Assembly: GCA_027485365.1 (NCBI GenBank)
Contig: JAIXRD010000069.1
Location: 1-12,776 of the forward strand
DNA length: 12,776 nt
Reading direction: 5' to 3'
DNA from: Cryomorphaceae bacterium
GTDB taxonomy: Bacteria > Bacteroidota > Bacteroidia > Flavobacteriales_D > Crocinitomicaceae
The stretch's first letter is position 1, and every line of letters begins with the position of its first letter. The notes beneath the pieces were generated by a model, which searched no databases, was not told where the DNA came from, and was given only the letters and a program-made list of their open reading frames with translations. Both the position numbers and the translations under genes were made by a program. Below are positions 6,700-12,776 of the stretch, piece after piece.

Positions 6700-7143
6700 A
6701 TGCTTAATCCATTTGATGATTCATATTTCATGCGTCAAGCACTTCTTGAAGCAGAAAAAGCGCTGCTTGACGATGAGGTACCCGTTGGCGCGGTAGTGGT
6801 TGCCGGAAACCAAATTATTGGTCGTGGATACAACCTAACAGAAAAGCTTCATGATGTTACCGCTCACGCAGAAATTCAAGCGATTACCGCCGCAGCAAAT
6901 TATCTAGGGGCAAAATACCTAAAGGATTGTTCGCTCTACGTGACACTCGAGCCTTGTCCTATGTGCGCAGGCGCTTTATATTGGAGTCAACTCGGAAAAA
7001 TCATCTATGGAGCGCCGGATGCAAAACGCGGAGCTCTGCGACACAAACCCTCATTATTTCATCCATCCACAACCGTAATTGGTGGCGTAGAAGAAGCAAC
7101 CTGTGTCAAGCTGATACGCACTTTTTTTGAAGGTAAAAGATAA
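6700..7143 (+). CDS. tadA: tRNA-specific adenosine deaminase TadA
   Basis: TadA deaminates adenosine-34 of tRNA-Arg(ACG) to inosine, allowing decoding of CGU, CGC and CGA. Numbered from the ATG at 6700 (147 aa), it shows the zinc-deaminase motif TAHAEIQA with zinc ligand H56 and proton-shuttle E58. The second half of the site, EPCPMCAGA, supplies C86 and C89. VPVGAVVV at 28-35 and YGAPDAKRGA near 103-112 are also typical. The frame extends two codons upstream to a TTG, but the ATG is preferred because bacteroidotal TadA proteins commonly start M-x-NPFDD. The N-terminal helix MRQALLEAEKAL is normal and the length fits. It is the first gene of the plus-strand set with the RidA, TPR and methyltransferase genes. 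A guanine/cytosine deaminase is unlikely given the TadA-type motifs. Confidence 0.95.
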   Translation: MLNPFDDSYFMRQALLEAEKALLDDEVPVGAVVVAGNQIIGRGYNLTEKLHDVTAHAEIQAITAAANYLGAKYLKDCSLYVTLEPCPMCAGALYWSQLGKIIYGAPDAKRGALRHKPSLFHPSTTVIGGVEEATCVKLIRTFFEGKR

Positions 7144-7163
7144 CAAAGGCCCTCGTGATTGTG

Positions 7164-7171
7164 TATATTTG
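7164..7171 (+). promoter_or_regulatory. Candidate -7 promoter box upstream of the RidA-family gene
   Basis: TATATTTG is a perfect TAnnTTTG match in the 46-nt gap between tadA and the RidA-family gene, ending 18 nt before the ATG. The nearest upstream TTTG (7126-7129) is 34 nt away, too far for a normal -33. This may be an internal promoter allowing the last three genes to be transcribed apart from tadA. Confidence 0.4.
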
Positions 7172-7189
7172 TGCAAGAATTAGGAAAAC

Positions 7190-7615
7190 ATGAAAATTAA
7201 TGCTCAGCACGCGCCCAAGCCGGTAGGTCTTTATCCACATGCAAGACGTGTTGGAAACTTGTTGTTTCTTTCGGGTGTTGGACCTCGCGTAGCGGGGTCA
7301 GACGCTACAGACTCCATGGTGCCAGGATTAGTGCTTGACAAAAATGGAAACTTTTTGGAGTTTAGTTTTGAAGCCCAATGCCGCAGTGTATTTGATAATG
7401 TGCGCCTAATTCTGGAGGCGTCTGGTTCAAGTTGGGATGAACTGGTAGATGTTACTGTTTTTCTAACGAACATGAAACGGGATTTTCACACCTATAATAA
7501 GTTGTACGCGGAATACTTTGCATCGAATCAACCGTGCAGAACCACCGTGGAAATAAACTCCCTTCCAACGCCTATCTGTATTGAATTAAAATGTATTGCG
7601 ACCATAAAAGATTAA
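7190..7615 (+). CDS. RidA/YjgF/Rid-family deaminase, resembling 2-aminomuconate deaminase
   Basis: RidA-superfamily proteins are small trimeric enzymes that hydrolyse reactive enamines and imines. This 141-aa protein has the fold's hallmarks: LLFLSGVGPR at 24-33, FEAQCRSVFDNVRLILEASG at 60-79, DVTVFLTNM at 87-95, and CRTTVEI at 116-122. R117 corresponds to the substrate-carboxylate-binding arginine (R105 of RidA), and E132 lies in the C-terminal IELKCIA strand. The insertion between the first strands (VAGSDATDSMVPGLVLDKNGN) and the YPHARRVG start resemble the group annotated as 2-aminomuconate deaminase, which acts in tryptophan/kynurenine or nitroaromatic degradation. No other gene of that pathway is nearby, so a general imine-deaminase role is equally possible. 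It is cytosolic, and the next gene follows after 3 nt. Confidence 0.88.
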   Translation: MKINAQHAPKPVGLYPHARRVGNLLFLSGVGPRVAGSDATDSMVPGLVLDKNGNFLEFSFEAQCRSVFDNVRLILEASGSSWDELVDVTVFLTNMKRDFHTYNKLYAEYFASNQPCRTTVEINSLPTPICIELKCIATIKD

Positions 7616-7618
7616 ATT

Positions 7619-8200
7619 ATGACTGGTTTTATTCTTCGAATTTTTATAGCCCTTACGCTGCTCTTTGGTACCATAATTTTGTTTTCCACCGGGGAATTGG
7701 GTTGGGGAATTACCTCCGTATTTCCACTAGCCTTAGTGATTTTCTCCTTCTTCAGAAATGAACATGTAATTCTTGCATTAAATCAGATGCGTATAGGAAA
7801 CCAAGAGAAAGCTAAAAAACACATAAACCGCATTACGGCCCCGCAATACATGACACGCCGCCAACATGCGTATGTTCTCTATTTGAAAGCATTAATGAAT
7901 GCCCAAGATTTAGGTTTTGCACAAAGTGAGCAGTTATTACGAAAAGCTCTGTCTCTCGGATTACGCACCAATGAAGATAATGCCGTAGCCCGGATGCATT
8001 TAGCTGGAATTTGTGCACAAACTGGAAGAAGACCTGAAGCAAGTGCCTTATTAAGCGAAGCAAAGAAATACGACAAGAACGGTATGTTAAAAGATCAAAT
8101 CAAAATGCTTCAAAGTCAAATGCAAGCAGTTCCTTCAAAAAATCAAATGCGCATGGCGCAAATGATGGGAGGCAGAAAGAAAATGCCCAAAATGCGTTAA
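7619..8200 (+). CDS. Membrane-anchored TPR-like protein of unknown function
   Basis: The 193-aa product begins with two closely spaced membrane helices (about residues 4-23 and 28-46, with LGWGITSVFPLALVIFSFF in the second). A soluble part of paired amphipathic helices follows, resembling two or three degenerate TPR units: HVILALNQMRIGNQEKAKKHI, a HAYVLYLKALMN pair, and VARMHLAGICAQTGRRPEASALLSEA. The C-terminal tail after about 160 is Gln/Met-rich then basic (NQMRMAQMMGG, then RKKMPKMR) and probably disordered. With the N-in topology expected for a short hairpin, the TPR part would be cytoplasmic. I know no function. It sits 3 nt behind the RidA gene and 3 nt before the methyltransferase start, clearly in one operon. 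Confidence 0.8.
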   Translation: MTGFILRIFIALTLLFGTIILFSTGELGWGITSVFPLALVIFSFFRNEHVILALNQMRIGNQEKAKKHINRITAPQYMTRRQHAYVLYLKALMNAQDLGFAQSEQLLRKALSLGLRTNEDNAVARMHLAGICAQTGRRPEASALLSEAKKYDKNGMLKDQIKMLQSQMQAVPSKNQMRMAQMMGGRKKMPKMR

Positions 8201-8203
8201 TCA

Positions 8204-9046
8204 TTGAAAAATAGAATTTACGCAGCCCATTGGGAAGACTACGAACTTATTGATGCAGGAAATGGCTTAAAGCTTGAACGGTGGGGAAAGTACATAACTG
8301 TTCGCCCCGACGTTAATGCGTATTTTCAGCCTCAACTATCAAAACAAGAATGGGATCGAAAAGCACACTTTATCTTTAAAGAAGAAAAAGGCGTGTTTGG
8401 TACATGGTTAAATAAAGGAAACCTACCTCTTAATTGGGAAATTGAGTTTGAAGGGGTTCGACTTTGCGTCTTTTTAAAAAACACCAAACATACGGGAGTG
8501 TTTCCAGAACAAAACCTCAACTGGAAAGCAATTAAAGAATTTGTTACATCAGAAGATTCCTTTCTGAATTTATTCGGATATACAGGTGCATCAAGTATGA
8601 TGGCACTTGCTAATCAGGCGAGTGTTTTCCATGTAGATTCATCAAAATCTGCCATGGCATGGACTAAAGAAAATGCACGATTAAATAAATTCGATGGGTG
8701 TAAATTAGTACTCGAAGATGTTGTTCTGTTTATGGAACGAGAAATCAAACGGAAACACCAATATGAATTAATTCAAATGGATCCACCGGCTTGGGGAATT
8801 GGAACAAAAGGTAAAAAATGGCAGCTAGAAAATCACATTGATCTATTAATGAGTCTTGCTGCTCAACTCTTGAAGCCAAAAGGACAATTAATCGTTTCTA
8901 CCTATTCGGCTAAAATTACTCCGCTTACCTTGAAAGAAACTGCAGAAATATATTTTCCCAATCGAACGTTCAGAACCGGAATGCTTGCTACCAAATCTAC
9001 CACGGGTAAGGCACTAGACCATGGAAGTCTACTGCATATTTTCTAA
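8204..9046 (+). CDS. Class I SAM-dependent methyltransferase, RlmI/RlmK-like
   Basis: The 280-aa product begins with TTG at 8204. There is no earlier in-frame start after the preceding gene's stop at 8198-8200, and the first in-frame ATG would delete motif I. SAM-binding motif I is NLFGYTGASS at 122-131, the acidic residue of motif II is in HVDSSKSA at 143-150, and motif IV is MDPPAWG at 192-198. The strand after motif IV reads LIVSTYSAK at 229-237. This layout matches the RlmI/RlmK large-subunit rRNA methyltransferases (Methyltrans_SAM domain). The Cys of the S-C-S motif used by the m5C enzyme RlmI is absent here, so a purine N-methyltransferase like RlmK may be closer. No PUA domain is evident at the N-terminus. 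The target nucleotide is unknown. It ends one base before the convergent thioredoxin-like gene. Confidence 0.85.
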   Translation: MKNRIYAAHWEDYELIDAGNGLKLERWGKYITVRPDVNAYFQPQLSKQEWDRKAHFIFKEEKGVFGTWLNKGNLPLNWEIEFEGVRLCVFLKNTKHTGVFPEQNLNWKAIKEFVTSEDSFLNLFGYTGASSMMALANQASVFHVDSSKSAMAWTKENARLNKFDGCKLVLEDVVLFMEREIKRKHQYELIQMDPPAWGIGTKGKKWQLENHIDLLMSLAAQLLKPKGQLIVSTYSAKITPLTLKETAEIYFPNRTFRTGMLATKSTTGKALDHGSLLHIF

Positions 9047-9047
9047 G

Positions 9048-9521
9048 CTATTTTCCCCCGTTAATTATAGATTTTGCATTGGTGATCCAAACGTCTGGTC
9101 CACCTTGTAAGTATCCAGTAGAATTTAATGGCGCTAAATTAAATTTATCTTCAACCTTGGTGACGTTTACAAACCATACCGTAGGATACCCTTGGACCGC
9201 AAATTGTTGCTGTAACAATTGATTTTGCTCCTTAATGTTTTGAGGCAATACTTTACTTCTAGGGAAATCCAATTCTACTAAAATAACATCCGTTGTTGCC
9301 CAAGTAGTAAATTGTGTCGTATTAAACACTTCACGTTGCAAACGATGACACCACCCGCACCAGTCGCTACCGGTAAAAAACAACAACATCGGTTTATTTT
9401 CTGTGGTTGCGGCCTGAGAGGCTAATGAAATATCTGTATACCAAGTTAGGGTACTTGTGGTTTGAGACCACGTAATGAATGTGCTAAAAGTTAAAGCGAT
9501 TGACAAGAAAATGGACTTCAT
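9048..9521 (-). CDS. Exported thioredoxin-fold protein (WCGWC)
   Basis: This is a 157-aa protein with a signal peptide (about residues 1-20, MKSIFLSIALTFSTFITWSQ) and a single thioredoxin-like domain. The redox motif is SDWCGWCHRLQREVF, with C55 and C58 and a Trp between them. The cis-proline is P113 in VQGYPTVWFVN. The edge strand NKPMLLFFTGSD precedes the active site, as in Thioredoxin_7-type proteins. It would work in the periplasm as a disulfide reductase or isomerase, or in thiol delivery; the substrate is unknown. The C-terminal stretch PLNSTGYLQGGPDVWITNAK resembles the last strand and helix of the fold. It is transcribed divergently from the TonB receptor and ends 1 nt from the methyltransferase gene. 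A full catalytic pair is present, so it is unlikely to be degenerate. Confidence 0.88.
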   Translation of the reverse strand: MKSIFLSIALTFSTFITWSQTTSTLTWYTDISLASQAATTENKPMLLFFTGSDWCGWCHRLQREVFNTTQFTTWATTDVILVELDFPRSKVLPQNIKEQNQLLQQQFAVQGYPTVWFVNVTKVEDKFNLAPLNSTGYLQGGPDVWITNAKSIINGGK

Positions 9522-9547
9522 AATGCGAACGTTAAAAATGATTTATA

Positions 9548-9580
9548 CAAATATCAACTTAATGCTTGCAATATTAGCAA
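9548..9580 (-). promoter_or_regulatory. Candidate promoter for the thioredoxin-fold gene
   Basis: On the minus strand a TTG (complement of 9578-9580) is followed after 22 nt by GATATTTG (complement of 9548-9555), one mismatch from TAnnTTTG. This spacing fits the Bacteroidota TTG-N17-23-TAnnTTTG rule. The box ends 26 nt before the ATG at 9521. Confidence 0.4.
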
Positions 9581-9598
9581 TTTAACAGCTATTTAACT

Positions 9599-9632
9599 TT
9601 TGGCCTTAATTTAAGGAATTCTGCTATATTCG
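9599..9632 (+). promoter_or_regulatory. Candidate promoter for the TonB-dependent receptor
   Basis: TTTG at 9599-9602 is followed after 22 nt by TATATTCG at 9625-9632, one mismatch from TAnnTTTG and within the allowed spacing. The ATG follows 17 nt later, giving a short leader. The spacer contains a perfect 13-bp palindrome (separate entry). Confidence 0.5.
9604..9616. promoter_or_regulatory. Perfect 13-bp palindrome, possible operator
   Basis: CCTTAA-T-TTAAGG is a perfect inverted repeat (6-bp arms, 1-bp centre). It lies between the predicted -33 and -7 elements of the TonB receptor gene, where a bound repressor would block polymerase. TonB receptor genes are often nutrient-controlled. The regulator is unknown, and the sequence is AT-rich enough that chance is possible. 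Confidence 0.35.
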
Positions 9633-9649
9633 CGAATAAACCTAAATTC

Positions 9650-12091
9650 ATGAAAGTAATTTTATCCGTTTTTACGCTATTATTCAGTATATTAATTACT
9701 GCACAAACACAAAATGTTCGTGGAAAAGTATTGGATTCCGAAACAAGTTTCCCGCTTGCCGGAGCAAAGATTGAAATTGATTTAAAGGATGCCAATGGAG
9801 TTAATTATAGAGCGGTAAGCGACGGCGAGGGTGTATTTAAAATCGCAAACGTACCAGTTGGAAAATATGGCTTGACTACAAAATGTGCGCAATATGAGCC
9901 CAAAACCCAAACCATAGAGGTCTCTTCAGGAAAGGAATTAATTCTGTCTATTAGCCTTCAAGAATTGGTAACTAATAAAGAAGAAGTGGTAGTAACCGGC
10001 CGTAAAAAAGGAGAAATAATCAATGAATTAGCCGTGATTTCCGCACAACAATTCTCTGTAGAAGAAACTAACCGATACCCTGGTTCGCGAATGGATCCTG
10101 CACGGATGGCATCGAATTTTGCTGGGGTACAAGGGGCAGATGATTCTAGAAATGACATTATCATTCGTGGAAATAGTCCATTGGGCGTGGTTTGGCGCGT
10201 GGAAGGCATTGATATCCCAAATCCGAATCACTTTGCCATTGCAGGAAGCTCTGGAGGTCCGGTATCTGTTTTGAACAATAAAATTTTAGGGAATTCAGAC
10301 TTTTTAATGAGTGCTTTTCCTGCTGAATACGGCAACAGTGTTTCTGGTGTTTTTGATTTAAAACTTAGAAGTGGAAATGACCAACGCCATGAATTTACCG
10401 GGCAATTCGGGTTTCTTGGAACTGAGTTTTTAGCGGAAGGCCCGCTCAACAAAAAAGGAACCGCTTCTTTTCTAATGATGGGTAGATACTCCACGCTTTC
10501 GTTATTCAAATCACTCGGGATTCAATTAGGAACCGATGCGATACCAACCTACGGTGATTTAGCGTTCAAATTCAATTTTAAACTCCGAAAAGGAGGAAAT
10601 TTATCTTTTTGGGGCATGGGTGGAAAAAGTAATATCGCCATTATGATCTCGGAAAAAACAGAATATACAACCGATCTGTATGGGGAAGGAGATCGCGACC
10701 AATATTTTGGAACATCCATGGGTGTTACCGGATTAACGTATAAAAAGGCAATTAATGAAAAAACATTTGTAAGTAGTACCCTTGCCTTATCTCAAGAAAT
10801 TCAGCATGCAAATCATGACTATTTGCAGCGAAGCCTTAACACCGCAGGAGGAGATACAAGCATTCAAATCAATGCAATTTACCCCCTAATGGCTTACACC
10901 TTTATTACCAATAAAGTTTCAAGTTATACGGCTGTAAATCACAAAATCAATAAGCAACACCTAGTCAAATTTGGATATAATGCAGATTTCTTCTTAATGA
11001 ACATGCATGATTCTGCGTTAATCGACTATAACGTTCCAAACCAATATTTTACACGTTGGAATTATGAAGGCTCATGCGTGCTCATTCAACCCTTTTTACA
11101 ATGGAAATGGCGTATGTCAGACAATACAGACTTCACGGCTGGTATCCATAGCCAGTATTTTTCTATGAGCAACAGTTTAAGTCCGGCGGAACTTCGTCTT
11201 GGATTTAAACATAAATTCCCTGGAAACCAATCCGTATTTGCTGGTGGCGGGATGCATAGTCAGATACAGCCGCTATATACCTATGTTGACAACCGTAAAG
11301 GAGTTGGTAATTTCTTTAACAAAGGGATGGACTTCACTAAGAGTATTCATTCTGGAGTCGGATACGAAAAGTTCTTTAATAAAGGATTTAGCGTCCGAAC
11401 GGAGGCCTATTATCAATATTTATATAACATCCCTGTTACTATTGCCCCAAGTGCTTTCTCTATGATTAACATGGGAAGTGGCTTTACTAGAATTTTCGCT
11501 GATTCCTTACAAAACACTGGAACTGGGTATAATTACGGATTAGAATTAACGGTTCAAAAGTATTTTGATAAAAGCTTCTTTTTCTTATTCTCAGGAACCT
11601 TGTACGACTCGAAGTATACAGGAAGTGATGGCATACTTAGAAACACCTCGTATAACGGTGCGTATGTAGCTAATTTACTTGCTGGTAAGGAATTTAACAT
11701 CGGGAAACGAAACATCCTAGGCATCGGTGCAAAGGTTACCACGGCAGGCGGGAAACGTTATGGATTAGTAGATTTAGCTAAAACAAATCTAGAAAAGGAT
11801 TTAATCTATCAAGATTCGATGTTTAATGAGCTTCAATTTAAAGACTATTTCCGAATGGATTTAAAAATCTCCTGGCGAATGAATGCGAAAGCAATGACGC
11901 ATGAAATCGGATTGGATTTGGTAAACATTTTAGGTACCCGGAATATCTTAAGTTTAGCCTATGCCCCGTCCTTAGATCCAGCGGTTATAAGTGATCCATC
12001 GTATCAACCCGCTGCGAAAAAATACCAACTTGGGTTTTTACCAATTTTCTACTATAAAATAGACTTTAGGGCTGGCGGGAAACAAAATTAA
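9650..12091 (+). CDS. TonB-dependent outer-membrane receptor with CarboxypepD_reg-like N-terminus
   Basis: The 813-aa product has a signal peptide (residues 1 to about 19, ending ILITAQ). A CarboxypepD_reg-like beta-sandwich follows (about 22-105, NVRGKVLDSETSFPLAGAKI through VPVGKYGLTTKCAQYEPK), then a TonB-box-like EEVVVTGRKKGE at 111-122. The plug domain spans about 123-245 and includes NDIIIRGNSPLGVVWRVEGI at 169-188 and FPAEYGNSVSGVFDLKLRSG at 223-242. The rest is a long series of amphipathic strands forming a 22-strand barrel. It would import an unknown ligand using TonB-ExbBD energy. No SusD-like lipoprotein, TonB, regulator or anti-sigma gene is adjacent, so a polysaccharide-utilisation role is not supported; iron, cobalamin or peptide uptake are possible. 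The C-terminus ends FYYKIDFRAGGKQN, slightly past the last strand. It has its own predicted promoter. Confidence 0.93.
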   Translation: MKVILSVFTLLFSILITAQTQNVRGKVLDSETSFPLAGAKIEIDLKDANGVNYRAVSDGEGVFKIANVPVGKYGLTTKCAQYEPKTQTIEVSSGKELILSISLQELVTNKEEVVVTGRKKGEIINELAVISAQQFSVEETNRYPGSRMDPARMASNFAGVQGADDSRNDIIIRGNSPLGVVWRVEGIDIPNPNHFAIAGSSGGPVSVLNNKILGNSDFLMSAFPAEYGNSVSGVFDLKLRSGNDQRHEFTGQFGFLGTEFLAEGPLNKKGTASFLMMGRYSTLSLFKSLGIQLGTDAIPTYGDLAFKFNFKLRKGGNLSFWGMGGKSNIAIMISEKTEYTTDLYGEGDRDQYFGTSMGVTGLTYKKAINEKTFVSSTLALSQEIQHANHDYLQRSLNTAGGDTSIQINAIYPLMAYTFITNKVSSYTAVNHKINKQHLVKFGYNADFFLMNMHDSALIDYNVPNQYFTRWNYEGSCVLIQPFLQWKWRMSDNTDFTAGIHSQYFSMSNSLSPAELRLGFKHKFPGNQSVFAGGGMHSQIQPLYTYVDNRKGVGNFFNKGMDFTKSIHSGVGYEKFFNKGFSVRTEAYYQYLYNIPVTIAPSAFSMINMGSGFTRIFADSLQNTGTGYNYGLELTVQKYFDKSFFFLFSGTLYDSKYTGSDGILRNTSYNGAYVANLLAGKEFNIGKRNILGIGAKVTTAGGKRYGLVDLAKTNLEKDLIYQDSMFNELQFKDYFRMDLKISWRMNAKAMTHEIGLDLVNILGTRNILSLAYAPSLDPAVISDPSYQPAAKKYQLGFLPIFYYKIDFRAGGKQN

Positions 12092-12776
12092 AAGTGGGGG
12101 CAATCGCAATTCTTTTGTTTGCCAAGAAAAAATACCGTACCCACATTAATACTCATTTGACCAACCCATAGGGTTTGAGATGCTTTTTGGGAAGCGTCAG
12201 ATACATCCAACCCTATATTGTTTTGTGCAAGAATGCCTGCGCTCAGCTTTGGTAATATATAAAAGTGCCTTAAAAATTCCACGCGAATTCCCCCATGAGC
12301 CATTGCTGCAAACCCTGACATGCCAGAGCGTTCGTTTTGGTATGCTGAGCCAAAGGTAACTGACGATGTGGTATGTAGAGCGCCCAATCCTATACCATAA
12401 ACTGCATTTAGCACAAACATTCGCGACTTTGTTCGATACAAATTTTGTAAAAGATTCAAATTCATCGAAATCAATTTTGTGCTGTTTGAAGAAAATCTAA
12501 ATCCAATGGTATCCATTTCAACGGACGTTGAATTAAAGGTGCCTACAAGTCCCCCGATTACATCAAATCCAGGGGTCACATACCCATCCATATTCAAGCG
12601 TTGATTTGCTAATTGATATTGAAAATTATCTAAATTCAATTGAAGCTGAACCCCACGTTTAACCGTATAACCGATGGCTATCCGATACTGATTTGATAAT
12701 AAATCCCTCATGTTTGGACTTGGTATTCCATCATAGGGTTGGTTAAATGTTGCATCATTCAACGTAAAAGAGAACT
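12088..12776 (-). CDS. Predicted outer-membrane beta-barrel protein, 5' end cut by window edge
   Basis: The frame is open from the stop at 12088-12090 to the window edge, giving at least 228 codons. A TTG at 12760-12762 looks like a possible start but encodes a leucine inside FSFTLNDATF, so I do not take it as one, and the true start and signal peptide lie outside the window. The visible protein is a run of alternating amphipathic strands: YRIAIGYTVKRGVQLQLNL, FDVIGGLVGTF, LISMNLNLLQNLY, MFVLNAVYGIGLGAL, MAHGGIRVEFLRHFYILPKL and MSINVGTVFFLG. This suggests an outer-membrane barrel, and the protein ends KQKNCDCPHF with a Cys-x-Cys pair. I cannot name a family. It shares a TTAA double stop with the convergent TonB receptor gene; a functional link with the receptor is only inferred from position. 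Confidence 0.75.
   Translation of the reverse strand, partial: FSFTLNDATFNQPYDGIPSPNMRDLLSNQYRIAIGYTVKRGVQLQLNLDNFQYQLANQRLNMDGYVTPGFDVIGGLVGTFNSTSVEMDTIGFRFSSNSTKLISMNLNLLQNLYRTKSRMFVLNAVYGIGLGALHTTSSVTFGSAYQNERSGMSGFAAMAHGGIRVEFLRHFYILPKLSAGILAQNNIGLDVSDASQKASQTLWVGQMSINVGTVFFLGKQKNCDCPHF

Noticed and set aside
7190..9046. RidA, TPR protein and methyltransferase as a toxin or defence cassette
   Set aside because: The members look like housekeeping families with no nuclease, toxin or sensor domain, and the compact operon is normal for this lineage.
9566..9580. TTGC-N7-GCAA inverted repeat as a second operator
   Set aside because: The arms are only 4 bp in very AT-rich sequence; too weak to list as a site.
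9958..10509. Minus-strand open frames within the TonB receptor gene
   Set aside because: They lie opposite a clearly coding frame, have no domain or signal features and overlap one another; they are shadows of the receptor frame.
12088..12762. Start of the last minus-strand gene at TTG 12762
   Set aside because: The frame continues open to the window edge and the residues form a continuing strand; no signal peptide is visible, so the gene is truncated by the window rather than starting there.

Overview
This window is ordinary chromosomal sequence from a member of the Bacteroidota, most likely Flavobacteriales. That reading rests on AT-rich DNA, TAnnTTTG-type -7 promoter boxes, few Shine-Dalgarno sequences, a TonB-dependent receptor with a CarboxypepD_reg-like N-terminus, a lipoprotein with an acidic stretch after its cysteine, and a TadA that starts with an NPFDD segment. 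I cannot assign genus or family. Genes are tightly packed, with several stop/start and stop/stop overlaps. I see no tRNA, rRNA, CRISPR array, insertion sequence, phage gene or recognisable defence system.

Layout. (1) Positions 1-4830, minus strand: a six-gene run read leftwards as TPR lipoprotein, small multi-pass membrane protein, acyl-CoA carboxylase carboxyltransferase (beta) subunit, bifunctional phosphoglucose/phosphomannose isomerase, octanoyltransferase LipB, and the first 25 codons of a gene cut by the window edge. Spacings are -4, +16, +11, -1 and -14 nt, so they are probably co-transcribed. (2) 4831-4881: a 51-nt divergent promoter region. (3) 4882-5133, plus: an 83-aa secreted or membrane-anchored CxxC protein whose end overlaps the convergent next gene. 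(4) 5112-6631, minus: a two-gene unit, a small predicted outer-membrane beta-barrel followed by a quinone-oxidoreductase-like MDR enzyme (ATGA overlap). (5) 6700-9046, plus: tRNA adenosine deaminase TadA, a RidA-family protein, a membrane-anchored TPR-like protein and an RlmI/RlmK-like SAM methyltransferase that starts with TTG. (6) 9048-9521, minus: an exported thioredoxin-fold protein with a WCGWC motif. (7) 9522-9649: a 128-nt divergent control region with plausible promoters on both strands and a perfect 13-bp palindrome in the spacer of the rightward one. (8) 9650-12091, plus: an 813-aa TonB-dependent receptor. (9) 12088-12776, minus: an outer-membrane-barrel-like protein open at its 5' end and sharing a TTAA double stop with the receptor.

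Functionally this is core metabolism and maintenance (lipoylation, hexose-phosphate isomerisation, acyl-CoA carboxylation, tRNA and probably rRNA modification, enamine/imine detoxification) mixed with cell-envelope proteins. No coherent new multi-gene system stands out. The best leads are the small CxxC protein, the operator-like palindrome before the TonB receptor, the non-canonical residues in the carboxyltransferase and the methyltransferase, and the unusually tight convergent gene ends.
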